This document shows, in pieces, positions 32,284-45,300 of a DNA stretch of 64,000 bases. Position 1 is the first letter of the stretch; each line of letters opens with the position of its first letter. Source of the stretch: Symbiodinium natans (Eukaryota > Sar > Dinophyceae > Suessiales > Symbiodiniaceae); NCBI GenBank assembly GCA_905221605.1, contig CAJNDS010002106.1, positions 348,501 to 412,500 on the forward strand, written 5' to 3'. The position numbers and the translations under genes are program-made. A model generated the notes under the pieces. The model saw only the letters and a program-made list of their open reading frames with translations. It was not told where the DNA came from and did not search any database.

Positions 32284-32532
32284 ATCCTAAACCCTCGACC
32301 CCACAAACCTCGAGGTTCCGGGTCTAGAGGGAGCACTAAACCCTATAGGCCGCTGCGGAAAAATAACCTTGAGCCCTCCCCCCCCCCCCCCCCCCAAAAA
32401 AAAAAAATAAAAAAACAAAAACAAGCAAATAACAAAATAATAATCAGCAAACATAAAGACTAAGAGGTGCATTTTGTTTCATATGAACTAGAGGGTCATA
32501 AGACAAAACCCTAAACCCTTTCGAGAACTGAC

Positions 32533-32631
32533 CGTAACGCCGCAGCCCGGTAGCCGCCAGGAGCATTCGCAAGCTTTGAACCAGCCTCGGCGCTCTGACA
32601 GCTGAAGAGCCTCTTGCATGGACAGCACACC
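32533..32631 (-). CDS. Probable internal exon, unknown protein
   Basis: Thirty-three codons in phase 0 from acceptor TAGGGTCAG to donor GTCAGT, containing MQEALQLSERRGWFKACEC and WRLPGCGVT. Cys- and Trp-containing, so possibly a small folded unit. A second phase is open. Confidence 0.4.
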
Positions 32632-34540
32632 CTGACCCTAAAAACCCTAAACCCCAAACTTTAGACCCAACAAAGAATCAGCACAAACTGATTGAGGCGT
32701 TACCCCCCGAATCTCCCCCCGAAAGCCTGCAAACGAACTACGCCCTAAACGCGCAGTGAAGCCCTAAACTCCCTAACCCCCGCCCCCCCCGCCCCCTAGG
32801 GTTTAGGGTTTAGGGTTTAGGGTTTAGGGTTTAGGGTTTAGGGTTTAGAAAGGTTGCTGCTGCGAGAGGCCCTTTAGCGGATTCTCACAGCCCCCCAGCG
32901 TTAAGGCTCCCCCTCCTCCCTCCCTCCATGGGTTGCCCTACTACCCCCCAAAATACTACCCCACCAGTGTTCCCCCCTTAAGTACTATATAGTCTCCATG
33001 CACTATAATGATTACTATCGGAAATAGGAGTAGAACAGAACACATCTAAAGTAGAAGTACAACAGAGCTGTAACAGAACTAGAGTATAGCTAGAATATGA
33101 CTAAAATATAACAAGAATATTGCAACAATGGGGGGTATTTAAGGCTAGGGGACAGGGGGGTTTAGTATTGGGGGGGAGGAGATTAGGCCCTCAACAGCAA
33201 GGCCCGCCCCAGGCCAACCCTGTCCTTGAAACAAGGGGAGAAAAAAGTTTTTGGGGTTTGGATGGGGTTTAGGGTTTAGGGTTTGGGGTTTGGGGTTTAG
33301 GGTTTGGGGTTTAGGGTTTGAAGTTTAAGGGGTCGAATTCCCACACTACTATTTGCTTAAGGCCCCGCCTCAATAAAAAAAAACAACAAAAGATAATAAT
33401 CTCCATATGAGTAGTGGTCCAAACCTCTAGTATGTCCTGACTGTCGCGTAGAATAGGGTCGGCCCCATATCGGTTATGTGGGAATTATCTATGGGAGTTG
33501 GGTATCGGTTTAGGGTCGGCCCCTATCGGTTTTCGTGGTAGAGCAAACTTGTCAATTCCATATGGCTCCTCTAATCATGGCTGCCTCTTCCAGAGGTTTT
33601 GGAACAGTTGTGAATCTTCTGGGGTGTTCTTACGCAAGTAGCATATCCCAAGCCCTAAATTTGAAGGTTTTTGGGGCTTGGGATCCCTGCGGCGGAATGT
33701 GGAAGCAGGTTTAGGGTTTAGGATTTGTCGTCTAGGGTTTAGGGCATCATTTTCTGAGATGCCCCGAACTACACAGCCCTGATCACTTGCAGAATCTTGC
33801 GTATGACGTATGTCCTTCATCGGGTTCTAAGCATTGTCCTAACCCTACACCTTCCTCCCTACCCTAAACATTAAACCCTAAACCCTCAAACCCCTAAACC
33901 CTAGAAACCCTCAACCCTGGAAACCGTATAAACTCTAAACCCTGGAAATCCTTTAAACCCTATAAACCCTAGACCATATAAACCCTAAACCATAAACCCT
34001 AAACCCTAAACCCTAAAAACCCTAAACCCTAAAAACCCTAGACCATATATACCCTAAACCATAACCACCCCACCCAGCTCATGAAATGAGCTCCTGGCTT
34101 CTCTGCATGCTGCTTGTCCTGCAAAAAAAAACAGCTCTCCCTGAGCCCCACCCCTCCAATTCTACCCTAAACCCTAAACCCTAAACCCTAAACCCTAAAC
34201 CCTATAACCTATAACCCTAAACCCTAAACCCTAAACCCTAAACCCAACCCTAAACCTACCAAGTTGGGCCTCCTAGCTCCTCCCCCACCTGAAGGCCCCC
34301 GTCAACTGCGGGCTCGCATAAGGGCTGACAGTTCTGAGGGCTCAGGGTTTAGGGTATAGGGCTAGGGTTTAGGGTTTAGGGTTTAGGGTTTAGGGTTTAG
34401 GGTTTAGGGTTTAGGGTTCAGGGTTTAGGGTTTCGGGTTTAGGGCATCTCTGCTGTTGAGAGCTTTTGGATTGTCGGGGTGGCAGATTCGGTGAGACGTC
34501 GCCCTGTCTCCCACTGCAACTGTCTCTGGTTCTCTCTCGC

Positions 34541-34583
<43 letters not shown>

Positions 34584-34657
34584 CGCTACCCTAACAAGCC
34601 AAAGCGCGAACACCCTCACTCTACACCCAGGAAGTGGAAAACTCAAACCTCCGTGGA

Positions 34658-34729
34658 TTAGCGTTGGTCCTCTTCGTACTTCTGGGACAGCGCCCGGTCA
34701 TTTTCCAACCTCCGGGCGGGTGACTGCTT
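34658..34729 (-). CDS. Probable C-terminal exon, charged helix
   Basis: The frame KQSPARRLENDRALSQKYEE ends DQR and TAA. The acceptor is GCTCGAG, or the TTTAG of the adjacent telomere-type repeat nine bases upstream. Confidence 0.4.
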   Translation of the reverse strand, partial: KQSPARRLENDRALSQKYEEDQR

Positions 34730-35524
34730 CTCGAGCAACCCTAAACCCTATACCCTAAACCACTGGGGGTGCGCCCAGAGATCCCAACGCCAAAGCCCAG
34801 GGCGCGAATCCTAGGAGCCCCTACTGAATGTGAAAACTCCCTTCCAGACAGGGGGCTTTCTCTGTGTATTCGTATTATGAGGGTTTAGAGTTTAGGGCTG
34901 AGGGTTTCGGGTTTGGGGATTAGGGTTGAGCAACCTAGGAATAGCTTGTAAGGGAACCTAAACCCTAAAAAACAAGGAATGAGGGCCTACTCCTAACCAA
35001 CTGGTTCTTAGGCCTAAGCCCTAAAACAGGAGCTTTACTGGTACCCTGTAAGCAAGACCCGTAAGGTTTAGGGTTTAGGGTCTAGGGTTTAGGGTTTTTT
35101 TTGTGGGGGAATACAAACGAACTTGGCAGCTGTTGAATGTGGGCCATTTGGGGGCATATATATATATATATGAGGAATAAACAGAATACATGTATGCAGA
35201 TTGCCTGGCAAGTAAGATCTCTTCTCTAGACCCGTAAACCCTATATAAACCCCACAGACTAAAACCTAAACCCTAGTGAACTCCTAAACCCTATATAAAC
35301 CCCCACGCCCTAAACTTTAGTTTCCCTAAACCCTGAACTTGAAACCCGACTTCGATAAACCCCTGAACCCCATGTAAACCCCACACACCCGAAAACCTAA
35401 ACATCTCTAAGCCCGCTAGAGAACCCGGCACATCCCTCTAAGCCCTGAACCCAAATCTCCGAGTAGCATTTGGCCGGCATCTTCCAATGAAGCCTCCAGG
35501 CTTTCTTTCTCCTTGCCTGAAGTG

Positions 35525-35660
35525 GTTGGGGTTTGGGGGTTTGGGGGTTTGGGGGTTCGGGGGTTCGGGGGTTCGGGGGTTCGGGGGTTTGGGGGTTTGG
35601 GGGTTTGGGGGTTTGGGGGTTTGGGGGTTTGGGGGTTCGGGGGTTTGGGGGCTTGAGGCT
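35525..35660. repeat. GGGGGTTTG/GGGGGTTCG nonamer array
   Basis: About fourteen tandem 9-mers, an expanded relative of the telomere-type motif. It gives G-rich and P-rich open frames with no gene support. Confidence 0.9.
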
Positions 35661-35875
35661 TTGGGGCTTGTGTTTTTGTTTCTTGTTGTTGCCGATCTTT
35701 CTTTTTTGGAAAACTGGTCAGGTTCAGGGCTTCGTTGGGTTCAGGGTTTAGGGTTTCCCTTGTTTTTTTGTAAGGGGAGAGAAGGAGGGGCGGCACCTGC
35801 CGAGCCACTGCACTGCGAGGTCCTCCCCACAAAGCAACGGAACTCCCCCCAAGACCTTCCATAAGTCTGGCCGCG

Positions 35876-35911
<36 letters not shown>

Positions 35912-36059
35912 GACAGAGAGAGAAAGAGAGAGAGAGAGGGAGAGAGAGAGCGAGAGAGAGGAAAAAGAGAGCGAGAGAGAGAGAGAGAGAAGAAAAAGAG
36001 AGAGAGAGAGAGGCAGAGACCGAGAGAGAAAGAAAGAAAAGACGCAGAGACAGAGACAG

Positions 36060-36090
<31 letters not shown>

Positions 36091-36092
36091 CA
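35876..36092. repeat. GA-rich microsatellite
   Basis: Imperfect (GA)n with CAGAGA and GAAAAA variants, just outside the 3' end of the large retrotransposon. Confidence 0.95.
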
Positions 36093-36313
36093 AAGAGCGC
36101 CAGAAACATCAACAGATTCGGGGATCCGTCTCAGTAGACGAGTTCTGCCCAATACAATGCCAAAGACTCTCGCACATCGGCACCCCTGCTTGGAGTTACA
36201 TGTAGAGGGTTTAGGGTTTAGTCAGTCAGTCAGGGACAGCGAAGAGACTCCATGTCGCGCTGAGTATAGCACTTACTGGCCATACGTGATACAAAAACAT
36301 GCAGCAATGACAC

Positions 36314-39300
36314 TCATCCGGAAAGCCAACGGTCGATGAGAACCTTCCCGTCTGGCAGAAAATCCGCCATTTGAACGGGGGCTCTATTCACCGGGAAATG
36401 TTGTACAAGAATGTTGGCTACATCAAAAACGGTGTCATCGAATTTTTTTAAGCTCGGCAGCAATGCTTGCACTTCCCATCCCTCCAACTCCAGCAGAGAA
36501 GCGCACAATGCAGCAGTATCAGCTTCCCTTCTAGGCCTTAATGGCCCTTGGACACGGATCACTGGCCAGTGAGATGCCGGACCTGGAGAGGGCGTCCAGT
36601 CAGTATCACTGCACGGTTGCATCGTGGCGAGCAAGAAAGGGAGGCAACCCGTGTGGCCGTGCGCCAAGTGACGGCACAACCTTTCAGTGCCCCAGTAGTT
36701 GCGCAGGCACGCTTTGCAAGTCGAGCCGCTAGCAAAGGGCCTGGCGATATTGGTGTGGTCATGTTGGCATTGGACATGGGCGGCCAAGTGTGAGGTGGAT
36801 GGAAAAGTAGCCTCACAGAGCCAACAAGCAAAGTCGCCAGCTAAGGTAGGCGGTGGACTCTTGTCCACCCTGGCAATTCCTTCCCTTCTTGCTCTCACCT
36901 GGAAGGCAGCCCACTTGCCCAAGCTGTTTGTATGGGCCCTGACAGCAAGCTTCAGCGCTCTGGTGACAACTGTTGCGTGCTCGGACGCGAGGCTTAACAG
37001 GCCATCCGCAGAAGCACAAGCACTCCTGACAGTCTGCTCGTTGATGACGCCAGGCGCCCACTTGGCTAGAAAGGCCAAGTCTCGATGGATTTGGTGAATC
37101 CACGAGTCATCCGTTTGAGCTGCATGCTCCAGGAGTAGCTCCCATAAGAACCGGTTGTCATCCCGCACAATCCTCAAGAGATGCCTGACCCGTTCTACGA
37201 GCAAGAGGGCAGCTGGTGCTGGACGGCAGAGTGCTCCCGCCAACTCTGGAGTGCCTGGGTAGGCCGGGTGATGATCCCACCTATCCTCCGGTAGAAGCAT
37301 GCGGTACATGACCGAGATGCCCTTCTCCCATCTGTCCAGTGACGCTGCATCAGGCACCCATACTCCTACATTGTGTGAGGCAGATGAAAGAGCCAGGGCC
37401 TCCAGGAGCTGACACCTGCCCTTGAGAGGGATGGCTGGATTGCGCAGTACTTGTTTCGTCAAAGGGGCGGCCGCCTGGACACCATGAGCCAGCTTAGCAG
37501 CAAAATCCGCCTTTGATGACAGCTGCGCCGAAACGAGTGTCCCGAGGTGTGTGTACCTGTGAACCACGGCCAGATCCAGATGGCAGTTTGGATCGGACTG
37601 GACTTTGATGACATGTCGGTCGTGCAGGAGCTGTTTCTTCATAGCCTGGCTGCCCTTTCCAGTCCAGAAGATGACCGCTTCTGTCTTGCCCCTGGCATAG
37701 TTCGGAGCAAGACCTCTCCTGGTATAGGCCGTGTGCATGATGGCGCATACCTTGCTCAGCCTGGTTGGGAGCCTGGCAGCCTCATTGGAGCAGACCGGTA
37801 TGCACACGTCATCTGCCCAAGTGGGCTGCTGGGCTGGTGAGCATTGCGGACCACTGAGAAGATCCTCAGCCTCCAGCCTACTGGAGATCTCTGCCATGGC
37901 ATCGCAAAGCACAAATGCGAAGAGAACATCAGCCATGGCATCACCCGGACGCGTGCCGGCACGAGAGCGGAAGGCACATGGCAGGCCTCTTAGGACAAAA
38001 TTGGGGCAGGCAAACCAGGAGGCAACAATGCGTCTGATATGGGGAGCCACGCCCGTGAGCAGAGTGTCCCCTTTCATCCATGCCATAACCCCATCATACG
38101 CCTCTTTGGAGATTTCCAGCTGCTCAAGTATGCTGCAAAGTTCATCGTCACAGCTCGGCAGCTTGACCAAGCGCTCTCGCAAGACCCTGTAGAACGCTGA
38201 TTTCGCATCCACGAAAAGGAGAGCGCAGCAGTATCCCTTGCTCTTCGACAGTGCTGCAAGCGTGAGAAGATAATGCGTGAGCTGCGCTGATGAGCTGTGA
38301 GGGGTGCTGCCTTGCAGCAGGGCCGGCTTCTGCCCAGCAAGGGATTCGACCAAATGTGGCCGCAGCAACTTGCGAAGGGCTTTGCCTACCCCCTCCATGA
38401 GGTAGATTGAGCGATGACTCTCGACATCAGTCACTGCTCCTTTGCCTTTGTAGAGTGTGGAAAGCAAGGGCTCGGTGAGGCGCAAATGCGATTTTAAAAG
38501 CAGAGGCAGCCAGATGCGCGCTGCTTTTGCGGCACTGCACAACCACACCTCGTTAGGCAGTCCTGAGACTCCAGGGGCTTTCCTTTTGGGGAGATCTCTC
38601 AGGGCCTTTTCAAGATCAAGAAGCGTGGGAAGGTCCTGAATGCGAAAGACTGCCTTCTGCGGAACCTCCAGGTAATGGGACCCTATGGAGGAAGCACATA
38701 CAGGTCTAGCTGCCTCTAGACCTCCAAAGTGCGTCGCCCTGACCCCTTGTGCTTCGGCAAATGTGTGCACCGCTTCTCCGTCTGCTCCGTTAAGCATCCA
38801 CAGTGGGCCCCATAGCACCCGTTTGGAGGCCGGCCGGATGTGTTTAAGCGCGGCGTAGACAGTCTGCGCCTTTTTGCTTGCTGTGCCCTCTTGGATGTCA
38901 GCAACTAACCTATGAATGTACGCATTGCGATCCGCTGCAAGCTGAGTGCGCACATTATAGTTGGCTAGGGCAATGACATGCTCCCAAATGGCCACTACAA
39001 ATCTATCAAGCTTGATAGTGCGCATAGCTTGTGCACTTCTCTTTCTCTTGCAATGCGCAAAAAAGGAGCGCAACCTGCTCTGGTCAAGTCGTTTCCTGGC
39101 GGCTTGGACTTGCTTGACAGCGCAGCGTTTCTGGGCAATCCTTTCAACTGCTTCGCTGCTCACATAGGGCTTGCGAGGGCATTTGGGCTGAGCCTTGATC
39201 GAGGCTTCAAGGCTCTGCCTGGCGGTGTGCAGAAAGGCCTCGGTGTGCTCATGAACACTGACTTCCCATGGCAGTTGAATGGAAGCAGCGGCATCAAGCG

Positions 39301-42300
39301 CCCTATCATAAGCCTCCGGAGGCAATCTTCTGAAGGTGCGTCGTGCTGGAGGACAAGAGACGCTTTGCGCAGGCTGTATCCTGCAGTGAATGATGACCGG
39401 TACATGATCATCGCGCGGGTTGAGCAGATCAAAGTCCGTTCCAGGTTGGGACCACGCGTCAGCTCCCCACGCAGCAGGAACAGCAATGTAGTCCAACCTG
39501 GTCTGCTTCCAGGTGTAGGGGGAGACCTCTTGTAGCACATGTGAGTGTGTATTCAGCACACAAAGCTCTAGCTTGGATGCGAGATCTGCAAGCAGGTCGC
39601 CCGCCAAATCTTGGTCCCCAGTTCCAATGTCACCGACATGTGGCAGGAAAGTGTGATGCAATTTGGCGTTTGCATCTCCCAGTAGCACACACTGCCACTT
39701 GGCGGCAAGCGGTGTTAAGATCGTCCTCAGACGACCCCACCATTGGGTAATTTCAGCGGCTGGTCTGAGGCTGTGCGGGCCTCGATATGCCACGAAAAGC
39801 GCACGGCAGGCTGGATGTTGACAAGCAACCATAAGGAGTGTGGGCTCGCTGCGGAGGACGAAAAGGTGCTCCGGCTGCAGAGGGACTCTTGACTTGCCTT
39901 TACCCCATTGTGCAGCCGAATTAAACCACAAAGCAATCCCGTCTCCCCCTTTATGAGCTCCCGAATGAAACGTAATCCACTCCCCATTTATCTGGCCTTC
40001 CTTGCACCTTGTCTCTTGGAAGGCAGCCACATGCAGTCCCAGCTCCTGGCCCTGTTGTTTGAACGAGGCAATTTTGCCTGTCAGTGTGCAAGCATTGGCC
40101 GTCATCAGCTTCAGGACACAGGGTTTCTGGCCAACAGGTGCCTTGCAATGCACATCCCGGAGGATTGAATGAAGGTCATCGGCAGTCGGCACGTCTACCT
40201 GCTCATACTGGCCTTGACAAAGCTGGTCCAGACTTGGAAGGCCTGCACCCGTGTGTGCCAGCCAAGCCCATGGCAATAGCGGATGCCTGAGGAAGGGTAC
40301 GGAGGCCAATTTTTCTCTTCGCCCTGCGTCTGCGATCCTATCGGCAATTTCATTCCAGAGGAGGCCCGAGTGACCCTTGACCCAATGATGCTGCAGCGAT
40401 ATCCCTCGTTCCAGAAGACAGTGGGTGACCATGCGCAGGGCGTCGTGCAGGAGTGGCTCACCACCTTCTTTGGGCCGTATGGTGTTGGACCAACCCGCCG
40501 CTTCTCCTAAAGTGATGCAAGAATCTCCATGCAAGTGGACTGGGATCTTGCCGGCAGAGAAGGCGAACAGGGAGGCCACAAGAAGAGCCTGTGCCTCAGC
40601 CGTATTGTTGGTTTGGGCGAGGGACTCATCCAGAGGGAACAGTTTGCCCGTGGGCCCCCCGGCAACCCCAACCAACCGGAAAGGAAGGGAGACATCTTCG
40701 GCCGTCTGTACACAGAGCACGGCTCCCCATCCACCTTTGCCGTGTTTGGCAGAGCCATCTGTGAAGACGTGAAATGCAAGGACAGGTCCATCCATGCCTC
40801 CCCAAGGAGCAACCTGCTGACAAAGCTTAGCGCTCAAGAGCTTGGCCGGCCATTCCCAAAAACCTGACCACGGCATCGAAATTGCCTGAAGGCAGTTTCG
40901 CAGCTGTTCAACAGTCGGAGTGGGTACCCGAACGGCGTCAGCAAGTGCAATTGGTTTGGGAGGCACTTCCATAGGGTCAATGCATCTTCTGCCAAAGGGG
41001 GTGGGCACAATACATCTGGCCTGGGTATGCAAAGACGACTGAGGACCTTGTAAGCTGCTTGCAGCGCTTCCAGATTCTGGCAACCGTTCCGGGGGTGGCG
41101 CTGCCTCTGCTGGGGGTGGAGCCTGCCCAGTAGCATAGCCTCCCTGCGAGTCAGCGCAAGGAGCAACTGGTGTCTCCTCAGTAGTTCGATTTCCTTCAGT
41201 CTCAGGCTCTTCTCCTCTGAGATCTGGCACAGGAGGAGGCGGAGGCCTGGCTGTGGCTTTGATTGCCTCCAGGGGGACGAGGTCGGGGGGCGGGGGGTCC
41301 GTCGGCTGGCCGCTTGCTGCTCGCCGAGTGGTGGTGTTGGCCACGGTCCTACTGCTGACATCCGCCCCCATCCCATGACAGTTGGCCGCTGTGTGACACA
41401 TCTCAGCCAGGGCGGCCCCAACCCCTTGCCAATCCGCTCGCGGCCAAATGTCAATGGTACACAGCCCGAAGCCTAACCCCCTCGCATCAAAGGGCATAGC
41501 CCTCCACCCCGGGAAGGCAGCCGTGAGAGTGACCGCGAACTGCGGGGTAGGAAACCCGGACAGTGGCATTTCAAGTAGCCTGACTTCACGTACCGGGCCA
41601 GGGGCTGATAGAAGAATATCAGCCACAACAAACTCAAGTCTCGCACTGGGATCAAGGTAACGCACATGAGCATGCCTATGCACATCAAAGACAGTGTATC
41701 GCCGAAGCGGGTGGTCACTGAAGGACAGGGCACTGTTGATGCCAGCCAGGAACGCTCTGTCGATAAGTTCATCAAACGAGGCCGGCAACAAAGCAAGGGG
41801 ACTACCCCTCCCGGAGGCAAAATGCGAGACCTTACATGCACCAATTTGTGAGAAGTCAGTCGCAGGTGGAACCCGGGCAGCCCATGTATCTTCGTGAGAA
41901 AGACTAGGGGCCCTGACCTGCTCAATACCGAAATCACTCCAGCAAAGCTTGAGCCTGGCTTCACTTGCGCTACCCTCCATCGCCGCGCAAGGCGAAGTCC
42001 TGTGCTTGCTTGACGTGCGTATGTGAACAAGGCTCGTCCCTTGCCTAGGCGGCCTGTGATACCTCTGGACAGTGGCGTGTTGTGGATGGCCAACTGACAG
42101 GACCTCCAGGCCTGCGGGAGCAGGGAAATGGGACGCCGTGTGGATATTGTCAGTCGTGACTGGCCAGAGCAGAAAGGTGAGCGGGAAAGCAGATGCCGGC
42201 ACCAGATGCCAGCACTGGTTCCTTTCAAAGGCATCTCTGGCCACAAAGACTGCCGAATCAAGTGCCATGATGCGAGTATCCACTAGATCCCTAATATCCC

Positions 42301-45300
42301 TCCAAGTATCAAGCAAGGCCAACGCTTCGGTAATTTGGGCAGCACTGGCCGGCAATCTGCCTTGCACGCAGATCATAATTTCTCCTCTGACTCTGTTAAA
42401 CACAAAGGCCTGTCGTTGTGGCGACAGCCAAAAGCCAAGTCGAATCGCAGTGTTTTCAAGCCAGTCTATAATATGCCGATGTACTTGGAGGGATGCCTGC
42501 GTCTGGTCTTGCGGCAGCTCCTGTAGCACAAGCGAACTGGTCTCAATCGCAAGGAGAGCCAAGTTGTTCCATCTTCGGAAAACCGATGCTCTAGTCAAAA
42601 TCGGCGCAGACAAGGCATGCCATGAGGCTGTGATCAGGTCTCCGTCTTGCAGTAACCCACAGAAACATTGGCTAGGGATGCCATTGATCCAGATGTGCAC
42701 ACCTGCCTGCCTAAGTTGGGCGTCGATCAGCGATACAGGATCCTGATCGGTATCTACTGCATGCTGCCTTAGGCCACCCCCAACGCCCCGAAGATCAACA
42801 ACCACTTGGGTGGCGAAATCAAAGGGACTCCAAACCATCAGAACTTCAACGAGCTGCATGGAGTGGTGAGGCATTACCTGTGCTAGGCGAAAGCTCCCCT
42901 GGCCAGGAGCTCTCCCGTGCACGATATGGGCCATGGCAGCCTCGGCTACATCTTCTGCCAAGTCATGGATGCTGGTGCCCTGTATGGGACGGCACGCAAT
43001 GGCAGTTCCAGAAACCAGAGTCAGGACCAACTGTCCTGACGGTGCGAGAGGCAGAGTGGTGGTATGAGTGCGGCTAGTGGCCCTCATGAGGGTAGTAGTT
43101 GTTGTAGAACTCGCGGCTCCAGTATCACTATGTGCCTCTGTGCCGGACATCTGTTGGAAGCGCCTCCGTCTCCACCTGCCACCTTGGGTTTCCTCTCTGA
43201 CGCCATCCCGCTCCTGGGGTGGAGCATGGGGGTGCAGAAAGATAGAATGCTCCGAATCACAAGGCGGCCAGAAATCAGCATAGTAAGAAGCACCCGGAAC
43301 AGGGCTTCCTGACAGCGGCAGCGTCCAAGGAATAAGCCTGGTTACAGCGCTCCACCCCAGACCATGCTCCACCTGAAAGGCAGCAAGGTCGGGCCCCCGC
43401 GAGGAAAGCAGGATGTAGTGGGTGCGGGGGTCCATGAGACCAGGCACCGCAACAAAGGTCCACCTTCCAGTGTGCTGGGTGCGCGTGTCAAAGAGCTGCA
43501 AAGAACCATATCTACTGCCCAGCCAGGTCTCAACCCATTCAGCCACAGCTTCAAGTGAAGGCCGCTCTCTTCCCAACGAGGCAGTGTAGGCGAAACCCTG
43601 CCCCACAACAGTGAAGAAGACACTTCCCCTTATAAACCCCAGCGATCTAAGTCGGGCACCCACCGCACTATCCCAATGGAAGGAAGAGTGATCCGTTTGA
43701 CTCGAGGCCCAACGGGGGCGTCTGCTGATGCCGGACGGGATTGGTAAGGGAAAGAAGGCAGCCTGTATGCCTGGAATTGCCGAAGCCAACTGGTCCGGCA
43801 AACGCACATCAGGAGCTTGGGGCACAATGGAGGCTGAAACTAGGCCACCATGACGCATCTCGCCTGGGGCATCCCACCTGTGACCATTGAAGTAGAGTGC
43901 CCGTATGTTTGTCCCGGGTGCTAGAATCGACTCGGGCCCTGCGAACTGTCCGACCTGCAAAAAGGCAAGTTCAGCAGTGGGTCGCGCATCTACCCAGACA
44001 TAGATGGGTTCAACCCTGGTTTGGGGTGCAGTCAGGAAGAACAATAGCTCTCTGCACGATGCTCTCGGTTCTGGCTGCACAGGCGAAGCCTCGATTGAGA
44101 GTCCCAGGGGGAGTACCTGTTCGTCTGCCGCTTTCTGGACGAGCATATGCAAGATCGTGGGCAGATCAACATCCCAATCCAGCGCGACTTCAACGATGGT
44201 ACCCCTGGGTAGGCCGTTCGGAATCCCCAAACGCGCAATGGTCCTGCGCGGTGTATGCACCACAAACTGGAAGGGGTCTTCAACACGACTAGTGGAGGTG
44301 GTAGTGGTTGAAGTGAGAGTCCCTTCATTGGTGTTATTACCCTGATAGGCCAAAGCAGATTGCCTAAGCCCCGGAATCTGTAGCGCAATATGAAGCGTGT
44401 CTTCAACCACACAGACTGCTCCGTCAAGTGCAGGTACAACCGTGGCAGCAGCACGATTGGCCGTGTTGTGATACACAGTTGGCGGTGCAACAAGGCCTGA
44501 CTGGATCAGGAAAGCCTCAGCAGCGCTGGCCAGGCCATGTACATCCCCATCCTGTCCCGGGGTGGCCTCTATCAGCCGTATGCAATGGAGGTGTGGCCCA
44601 AAGATCCGTCTCATGTCAAAGAGGAAGGGCTTGGTCCTGTCACTCCCAGAGGGTAACGCAAGAACATGCCCATGCACTCCAACAAAGACAGGCTGTCTGG
44701 GTGGGAAGACAATCCTCCATGCGTTAATACCGGAGGATCCCCCAAGCCGGCTTGCAACATGCCTGACTAGCACCTCGGGCGTGACTAGTCTGTCGAAGTG
44801 TGCTGTCCACGGCATGTGGCCCACTGCATGAAAGGCAACAAGAATGTGCTCATCGTGTTCGTCTGGCCGGTAGAGCACATGAAAGGGAAGGCATCTTCCG
44901 AAGGAGTCAGATCCTTCTGTGGCCGTAGTGCTGCTATTTCCACTAGAGGCGGAGGCTGACGAAGTGGAGGGAGTCGGCGGAGCAGTTGCTTGTACTTCCA
45001 CTACTAAAGTGGCATCTTCATCCAGGATGGATGCATCGAAAGGCGAAACGGGCGTCCCGTCAACCCTAAGAACCCTCCAAAAACCCCTAGCAACAAACCT
45101 GTGCGCTGCAGATGGCACTGCTGGGCAGGCAAGTGTAGCTTGGTAGATGTGGGCAAAGCAAGTTGCAGCAATCGGCACCATTACGGTGCAGAAAGAGCCA
45201 ACAGCGGCGCGCATGTCAATTGGCAAAGCAGTCCAGTCGGGCGCAGTACCCGCTGGCACCAGAACTATCTGCAATCGTGGCAGCCCGGCAAACGGCAGCT

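Larger units (their letters stand above)
15412..36200. repeat. Telomere-type repeat landscape, middle part
   Basis: Same composition as the left part. Long pure arrays lie at 18250-18366 (CCCTAAA), 18450-18634 (TTTAGGG), 22371-22434, 22516-22568, 23181-23236, 23706-23812, 24350-24437, 25754-25822, 27213-27342, 28402-28488 and 31896-32013. Expanded variants include CCCTATAAA (19314-19430, 22915-23045), GTTAGGGT (24905-25000) and GGGGGTTTG/GGGGGTTCG (35530-35655). A run of 37-38 G lies at about 19111-19148. Exon-like pieces and MITE-like elements are listed separately; the remainder shows no gene I can support. Confidence 0.95.

Noticed and set aside
35416-36152. Long minus-strand open frames (up to 225 codons)
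   Set aside because: They come from the GA microsatellite and the GGGGGTTTG array.
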